Assembly (NCBI GenBank): GCA_964558665.1
Contig: CAZLFA010000003.1
Location: 1-64,000 of the forward strand
DNA: 64,000 bases
Source of the DNA: CAZLFA01 sp964558665
GTDB lineage: Bacteria > Desulfobacterota > Syntrophia > Syntrophales > PHBD01
Direction: 5' to 3'
Shown here: positions 60,509 through 64,000 of the stretch, piece by piece
Position numbering within the stretch: position 1 is the stretch's first letter
Layout of the letters: the number at the start of each line of letters is the position of its first letter
Program-made: the position numbers and the translations under genes
The notes under the pieces: model-generated
Database searches by the model: none
Seen by the model: only the letters and a program-made list of their open reading frames with translations
What the model was told of the DNA's origin: nothing

Positions 60509-60781
60509 ATGACACCTGAAATGAAATGTAAAATCGACGCCGTGCTGGACAGGGTCAAGGACCCCGAGAGCGATCTCCCCATTTCACATTTGGGCGTGGT
60601 TAAGCGTCTGCGGTATAACGAAGAGAAAAAAATGCTCTATGTCTTTACCGATTTTTACAGCCATCTGCCTAAATGTGTAACGTGTGCCGCCATTGCCAAT
60701 ACCATTGCCTCTACTATTATAAGAGATCTCCAGTCAGAACTCCAGAAAGAATTCCCGCATCTGTCCATTGAATTTGTATAA
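60509..60781 (+). CDS. MIP18/DUF59-like Fe-S assembly-type protein
   Basis: A 90-residue protein starting at 60509 (MTPEMKCKIDAVLDRVKDPES). Longer in-frame starts overlap phaR and are not needed. It has the DUF59 order: helix KIDAVLDRVKDPESDLPISHLGVVKRL, strands KKMLYVFTDFYSHLPK, then KCVTCAAIANTIASTIIRDLQ. The C-x2-C (CVTC) is positioned as in SufT/MIP18-type proteins, which take part in iron-sulfur cluster maturation. It begins two bases after the phaR stop, so it is cotranscribed with phaR. A link to PHA metabolism has no known precedent that I can cite. Confidence 0.75.
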   Translation: MTPEMKCKIDAVLDRVKDPESDLPISHLGVVKRLRYNEEKKMLYVFTDFYSHLPKCVTCAAIANTIASTIIRDLQSELQKEFPHLSIEFV

Positions 60782-60782
60782 C

Positions 60783-61301
60783 TTAGAAGAATCTTCCAAA
60801 TCTCAGCGCCGCATACATGGGATCGTTATCGGCCCTGAGATTGGCAACCATGACCACATGCGATTTCTCCTCCTTGGCAATCTTTTCAAAAAACTTTTTC
60901 TGTTCCTTGTCTTTCGATAATTTTGCCAGTTCCGTATAAAGCAGGATCGCATTTTTTTCCGCAGCCATGGCAATCGCCGCTGCTTCGGCAACCGTCGTTA
61001 TCTTCTCCAGGCGTTTGTTGACCGATTCGCCCCTTGGGAACAGTCCTTCCTGCACGATGGTTTCCAGATAGGCGTCTATGTCCGGGTTTTTAAGGCACTG
61101 GTCGATTCCTTTGCCTTCAGCCTTCGCCTTAAGCTCCATGAATATCTGCAGGTGCGAAGCCTCTTCCTTGGCCAGACTCACAAAGAGGTCCTTCAGTTCC
61201 TTGTCCGGAAACTTTTTTGACGCCTTCATGTAAAAATCCATTCCGCTTTTTTCCGCCTGTATCGCAAAATCAAATACCCCCAGACTTTCCCTCTTAGCCA
61301 T
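60783..61301 (-). CDS. Ferritin-like di-iron protein (rubrerythrin-type)
   Basis: A 172-residue protein of four main helices; start at 61301 (MAKRESLGVFDFAIQAEKSGMDFY) with SD AAAGGAGGATTC. Ligand-type residues are E17, E47-x-x-H50 (KEEASHLQ), E115 (AAEKNAILLY) and E145-x-x-H148 (KEEKSHVVM), a complete ferritin-like di-iron site. It lacks a rubredoxin domain. A role in iron or peroxide handling in an anaerobe is likely. It is preceded by a lipoprotein gene on the same strand (45-base gap). Confidence 0.85.
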   Translation of the reverse strand: MAKRESLGVFDFAIQAEKSGMDFYMKASKKFPDKELKDLFVSLAKEEASHLQIFMELKAKAEGKGIDQCLKNPDIDAYLETIVQEGLFPRGESVNKRLEKITTVAEAAAIAMAAEKNAILLYTELAKLSKDKEQKKFFEKIAKEEKSHVVMVANLRADNDPMYAALRFGRFF

Positions 61302-61346
61302 GGTGAATCCTCCTTTCATGATTACGGTACATTGACAACGGTATAT

Positions 61347-61715
61347 TCAGAAGACAGATTTCCTTCCCTCCTTGAGTCCTTTTTCCATTTCGGCCGTCCC
61401 TTTGCATTCAGGCGGTACAGGGATCTCATCAGCGGGATCGCAAGGAGACCCACTCATGGTCTTGGCAGCGCATCTCCCCGTCCTCACCCCCACATCATAG
61501 CAGGACATCGGCGCACTCTTCGACGTTCCGGCCGTCGTCGCCTGAGGTGCAGTGACTTTCGTTCCGGCAGGCACCGCTTGCGGCGCCTGAGTCGTTGTGC
61601 TCTTCGCCTGTTCCGGGGCTTTCGGCGGGGCATCTTTGCCGGAATCACCGCAACCGCCCAATATCAGGCAGAATGGTAACAGACATACAAACATCCGGAA
61701 AACAATTTTTTTCAT
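61347..61715 (-). CDS. Small lipoprotein, last gene of the ArsA operon
   Basis: A 122-residue lipoprotein, MKKIVFRMFVCLLPFCLILGGC with lipobox ILGGC. The mature part has a Pro/Thr/Ala-rich stretch (AKSTTTQAPQAVPAGTKVTAPQ) and a C-terminal Cys-containing globular piece (SCYDVGVRTGRCAAKTMSGSPCDPADEIPVPPEC), likely disulfide-bonded. I recognise no family. Two adjacent ATGs lie at 61713-61718; the second (61715), at 4-base spacing from AGGAGG, is preferred. It overlaps the stop of the upstream gene (TGATG arrangement). Confidence 0.65.
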   Translation of the reverse strand: MKKIVFRMFVCLLPFCLILGGCGDSGKDAPPKAPEQAKSTTTQAPQAVPAGTKVTAPQATTAGTSKSAPMSCYDVGVRTGRCAAKTMSGSPCDPADEIPVPPECKGTAEMEKGLKEGRKSVF

Positions 61716-62389
61716 CATACCTCCTTGCTGCTTTTTAATACTGACGGGATCCAGCGATATATGGGTGCAAAAGCGCCCGCAACCGAGTCTTTGCGGGGTA
61801 TTATAAAGACAAAGCACCTCTTCATTTCAGGCACTAGCGCAATATGGCGCACGCAACCCGGATCCGGGTTATCGCTCACGAATCCTGCCAGTTTGTCTCT
61901 TATCTGGTTGTTCTGATAATACATTCTATAATCCCATGCACCCCACCTGATCGATTCCTGTTTCAGACGGTCGGCATTTGTGATCTTCGGACCGCGAAAA
62001 CCGGCATAGCCTGATTCTATCAGATGCCCCTCCCCTGCAGGCGGCCTCTTCAGATGCATGGTGATGAAGAGCCTATCGAACTTGCGTATCAGTTTGGAAA
62101 TCGGCAGCCAGAGCCAGGAATGCCGGGGAAGAAAGGTAATCGTTGCCTCTACCTTTTCCACAGGATCGTCTTTCCTGGTTACAAGGGTCGCATGATAGCC
62201 GATCAGACCGCCGATGTTGGTGAAGGTCTGGTCGACAGGCTTGACGACATCGACAAGATCGTTGAATGCCGACGAAAAAAGCCGGAAGTTGACCTTCTTG
62301 CCCCAGAAGTAGCCGAAGCCGAGCAGCGCAGAGAATGCGATAAACAGATAAAAGAGAGGCTCGCTGGCCAAGTGCTCATACTCAAACAT
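61715..62389 (-). CDS. Membrane protein of unknown function in the ArsA operon
   Basis: A 224-residue protein with one N-terminal membrane helix (PLFYLFIAFSALLGFGYFWG, about 11-30) and a soluble remainder. I do not recognise a family. The remainder has positively charged strands (VDQTFTNIGGLIGYHATLV; TFLPRHSWLWLPISKL; RRFRNGKITNADRLKQESIRWGAW-like). Its ATG overlaps the ArsA gene stop by eight bases, which strongly suggests functional coupling with that ATPase. Position suggests a membrane partner or target of it, but this is inference. Confidence 0.6.
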   Translation of the reverse strand: MFEYEHLASEPLFYLFIAFSALLGFGYFWGKKVNFRLFSSAFNDLVDVVKPVDQTFTNIGGLIGYHATLVTRKDDPVEKVEATITFLPRHSWLWLPISKLIRKFDRLFITMHLKRPPAGEGHLIESGYAGFRGPKITNADRLKQESIRWGAWDYRMYYQNNQIRDKLAGFVSDNPDPGCVRHIALVPEMKRCFVFIIPRKDSVAGAFAPIYRWIPSVLKSSKEV

Positions 62390-63350
62390 TGGATTTATCC
62401 CCCCAGTTACTCAGATGAACAGTAAGGTCTTCCGGAATATCGTACAGCCGGTGCTGCCGGTTGCTGTAAAACTCTTTTGATAGAGCTACTTGCTGCAACG
62501 GAACGTCCTTCATTATTTTGTGAAATGAATTTTCCACCTGCTCAGCCATCGCACTATTCTCCCCGGTGAGTTTGTTGTTGATAAGCAGCCTCACCGGCAT
62601 CTTCAGGTCTCCGAGACCTTCAAGCAGCCTTTCAGATTCCCGCAGTGACAGCAGGTCGGGGTTGAAGACAACAACGACCCCGCACCTTTTCCCCTGCAGA
62701 ACAGTAGTCAAATCCAGGTAGTTTTTGTGAAGTTCCTTCAGCCGGTTCAGTATATCATCATCCTTTTCGTCGAACTTTAGCCGTTCTTCCTGGTGCCCCT
62801 CATCCTTCTCCTTGTCCAACGGCCTTCTTATTTTCTGAATCGTATGACGACGATCCAGGATGTGCCGTCTGATCTGCTTCAACCGGTCTACCCAGGTAAT
62901 CGTTACCTGTGGAAGCGCGAGAAACCTCAGCGTCAACCCTGTCGGCGGCGTATCGAATATGATGTAGTCGTATTCGTTTTCCCGCCGGATCGTCTCCTCG
63001 ATGCCCGTCAGCAGCGCATACTCCTCTATGCCCGGTGAATACTTGAGGACATTGAAATACTTGTCAAGATTCAGCGCCTGCAGGTACTTGTATGTATGGG
63101 TCAGGACATTGATTTCCCGATCCAGATAATCGCGGGTCAGTCTTTTTAAATCGATCTCCCGAAGCCACAGATTATCGGTGAAACGATGTGATTTCCTTTT
63201 CAAACTGACCCCGAAGATGTCTCCCAGGTTATGGGCGGGATCCAGCGACACAATGAGAACGCGGTAACCTTGGGAAAGCTGCCAGGCCGTTGCTGCGGCC
63301 ATGGTCGATTTGCCTACGCCGCCCTTTCCGGTAAAAAAGAGAATCCGCAT
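62382..63350 (-). CDS. ArsA/Get3-like ATPase
   Basis: A 322-residue single-domain P-loop ATPase of the anion-transporting family. The deviant Walker A GKGGVGKST (8-16, signature Lys and K14), DPAHNLGD (37-44), and switch segment DTPPTGLTLRFLALP (133-147) match ArsA and Get3. It lacks the C-x2-C zinc motif of eukaryotic Get3 and the duplicated half of E. coli ArsA. Such proteins target or move membrane proteins or oxyanions. Here the neighbours are not the arsenite pump but a membrane protein and a lipoprotein, so the substrate may be different. It overlaps its upstream gene by ATGA and its downstream gene by eight bases. Confidence 0.9.
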   Translation of the reverse strand: MRILFFTGKGGVGKSTMAAATAWQLSQGYRVLIVSLDPAHNLGDIFGVSLKRKSHRFTDNLWLREIDLKRLTRDYLDREINVLTHTYKYLQALNLDKYFNVLKYSPGIEEYALLTGIEETIRRENEYDYIIFDTPPTGLTLRFLALPQVTITWVDRLKQIRRHILDRRHTIQKIRRPLDKEKDEGHQEERLKFDEKDDDILNRLKELHKNYLDLTTVLQGKRCGVVVVFNPDLLSLRESERLLEGLGDLKMPVRLLINNKLTGENSAMAEQVENSFHKIMKDVPLQQVALSKEFYSNRQHRLYDIPEDLTVHLSNWGDKSNV

Positions 63351-63631
63351 CAGTCAACCCCCAGGATACCGATCATTTCCGCCAGCATATCTGATGTATC
63401 TTCCGCCCTGCGGTTCAGGATATCAAACTCCCTTTCCATAAAAGGCAGCAACTCTACGGAAAGGAATGTAGGCGGTGACGGAAGGCCGACGAAGGAACCG
63501 AGGATCAGCAGGGCAAAGATATTCTCCATCTCCTGCAATTCGACACAGGTGAGTGATACCAGGCTTTCACGCTGGGCGGTGTCCATGTCGGAGATAATCT
63601 GTTTACAGAATCTCAGGAGCTTCGCTGTCAT
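63350..63631 (-). CDS. Unrecognised 93-residue protein upstream of ArsA
   Basis: A small, mainly helical protein: MTAKLLRFCKQIISDMDTAQRE, then a hydrophobic stretch NIFALLILGSFVGLPSPPTFLSVELLP (about 37-63) and an acidic end (FDILNRRAEDTSDMLAEMIGILG). Family unknown. No SD precedes the ATG at 63631. Its stop overlaps the ArsA start by ATGA, so it is probably the first gene of the unit. The hydrophobic helix could be a transmembrane or tail-anchor-like segment. Confidence 0.5.
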   Translation of the reverse strand: MTAKLLRFCKQIISDMDTAQRESLVSLTCVELQEMENIFALLILGSFVGLPSPPTFLSVELLPFMEREFDILNRRAEDTSDMLAEMIGILGVD

Positions 63632-63648
63632 TTTTTTACATTAAGACT

Positions 63649-63687
63649 GAAGAAAACCGGCGCACAGGAAACAAATCCGTGCGCCGG
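63649..63687 (-). terminator. Terminator of the partial CstA gene
   Basis: On the minus strand CCGGCGCAC (63687-63679) and GTGCGCCGG (63665-63657) form a 9-bp GC-rich stem, followed by TTTTCTTC. It stands between the CstA stop (63714) and the first gene of the ArsA operon. Confidence 0.75.
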
Positions 63688-63713
63688 CATATTAAGAAAA
63701 TGAAGGGGTGCCG

Positions 63714-64000
63714 CTACTCCTTCCGCGACTTGACGAAGTCGACAATAAAGATGATGTTAAGCAGCAGCATGATACCCATGATGATCTGCACCGTCCAACC
63801 GGGTCCGGGCTGTTTGGCAATGGCTCCCGGCATGACAACATACATGAACCAGACGATGGCCGAAGAAACGGTGATCCAGAGAATCCAGGCCGGCACTACC
63901 GCCATGATGGCAAAGTTGGACTTCAGCTTCTTCGATACGTAGGCCGCACCGGTCATGAGGGCTATGGACGCGATGAGCTGGTTTGCCGCGCCGAAGGACG
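63714..64000 (-). CDS. cstA: Carbon starvation protein CstA, C-terminal end (cut by window edge)
   Basis: The minus-strand frame is open to the window edge (64000), giving the last about 94 residues of CstA, a polytopic peptide/pyruvate transporter of about 550-700 residues. The internal start-codon interpretation at 63956 is not needed. Diagnostic is the block SFGAANQLIASIALMTGAAYVSKK, the conserved FGAANQ segment of helix near the C-terminus, followed by two hydrophobic segments (AIMAVVPAWILWITVSSAIVWFMY; IIMGIMLLLNIIFIVDFVK). The rest lies outside the window. Confidence 0.85.
   Translation of the reverse strand, partial: SFGAANQLIASIALMTGAAYVSKKLKSNFAIMAVVPAWILWITVSSAIVWFMYVVMPGAIAKQPGPGWTVQIIMGIMLLLNIIFIVDFVKSRKE

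Noticed and set aside
61715..63350. Arsenite pump (arsA) interpretation of the ATPase operon
   Set aside because: No arsB, arsR, arsD or arsC is in the operon and the ATPase is single-domain. The other genes overlap it and are not ars genes. I therefore call it only ArsA/Get3-like.
63714..63956. Stand-alone 80-residue membrane protein
   Set aside because: The frame continues to the window edge and reads SFGAANQ directly upstream, so this is the C-terminal end of CstA rather than a small gene.

Overview
The window looks like chromosome from an anaerobic, Gram-negative, deltaproteobacterial-type organism, with Desulfobacterota of the Syntrophales kind as my best guess. This is inferred from gene content, not from a marker gene. 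The basis is a class III polyhydroxyalkanoate (PHA) locus with PhaR and many phasins, a glutaconate-type CoA-transferase pair, an acetylene-hydratase-like Mo/W enzyme, a folate-dependent TrmFO, GlnRS, an MCP, a PilZ protein, lipoproteins and outer-membrane or periplasmic proteins. No rRNA, prophage or CRISPR array is visible. One tRNA gene is present (Arg, anticodon TCT).

Layout. 1-5.9 kb is AT-richer and accessory-looking: possible decayed IS21-type remnants, a DUF4143 ATPase behind a palindromic operator-like site, a methyltransferase, a PilZ protein, the relic of an outer-membrane barrel, a DUF1846 protein and a small lipoprotein. 5.9-11.1 kb holds an MCP, a cell-wall hydrolase, a SemiSWEET, tRNA-Arg with its promoter and terminator, and a large secreted protein. 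11.2-16.1 kb is a housekeeping run dprA-topA-trmFO. 16.2-21.1 kb carries a lytic transglycosylase, a small orphan, a TPR/Ig-like protein, a patatin, a YtxH protein and a nitroreductase. 21.4-23.3 kb is a two-gene CoA-transferase operon. 23.5-23.75 kb is a hairpin-rich noncoding block. 23.8-28.1 kb has a hemerythrin, DUF192, TatA, a PRC/MgtE-N/CBS protein and an NRAMP-like transporter. 28.4-30.5 kb is the Mo/W oxidoreductase, flanked by two inverted copies of a MITE-like repeat. 30.8-34.9 kb has an MFS permease, glnS and queD-queE. A TVP38-family gene (35.4-36.1 kb) is likewise flanked by inverted copies of another repeat. 36.4-50.4 kb carries a GT51 glycosyltransferase with an AsmA-like N-terminal region, a K+ channel, YjbQ, a flavodoxin, a tyrosine-decarboxylase-like enzyme, an MBL hydrolase, PBP4, PolX, a DciA-like protein, TrmN6-like, DUF1015 and an alpha/beta hydrolase.

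50.5-60.8 kb is the most coherent system: a PAS-rich hybrid histidine kinase, then phaE-phaC-GAF-phaJ on the + strand, a perfect bidirectional hairpin, and a convergent operon of five tandem phasin paralogues plus a PhaE-like protein. That operon is driven from a consensus promoter beside a perfect 7-1-7 palindrome (a likely PhaR operator), divergent from phaR and a DUF59 protein. The likely job is PHA synthesis (PhaE/PhaC), supply of (R)-3-hydroxyacyl-CoA (PhaJ), granule coating (phasins) and feedback by PhaR. 60.8-64 kb ends with a ferritin-like protein and a tightly overlapping four-gene operon around an ArsA/Get3-type ATPase (two genes unrecognised, one lipoprotein), then the C-terminus of CstA cut by the window edge.

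I ran no database searches. Family calls are by recognised motifs, and coordinates of sites were read by eye.
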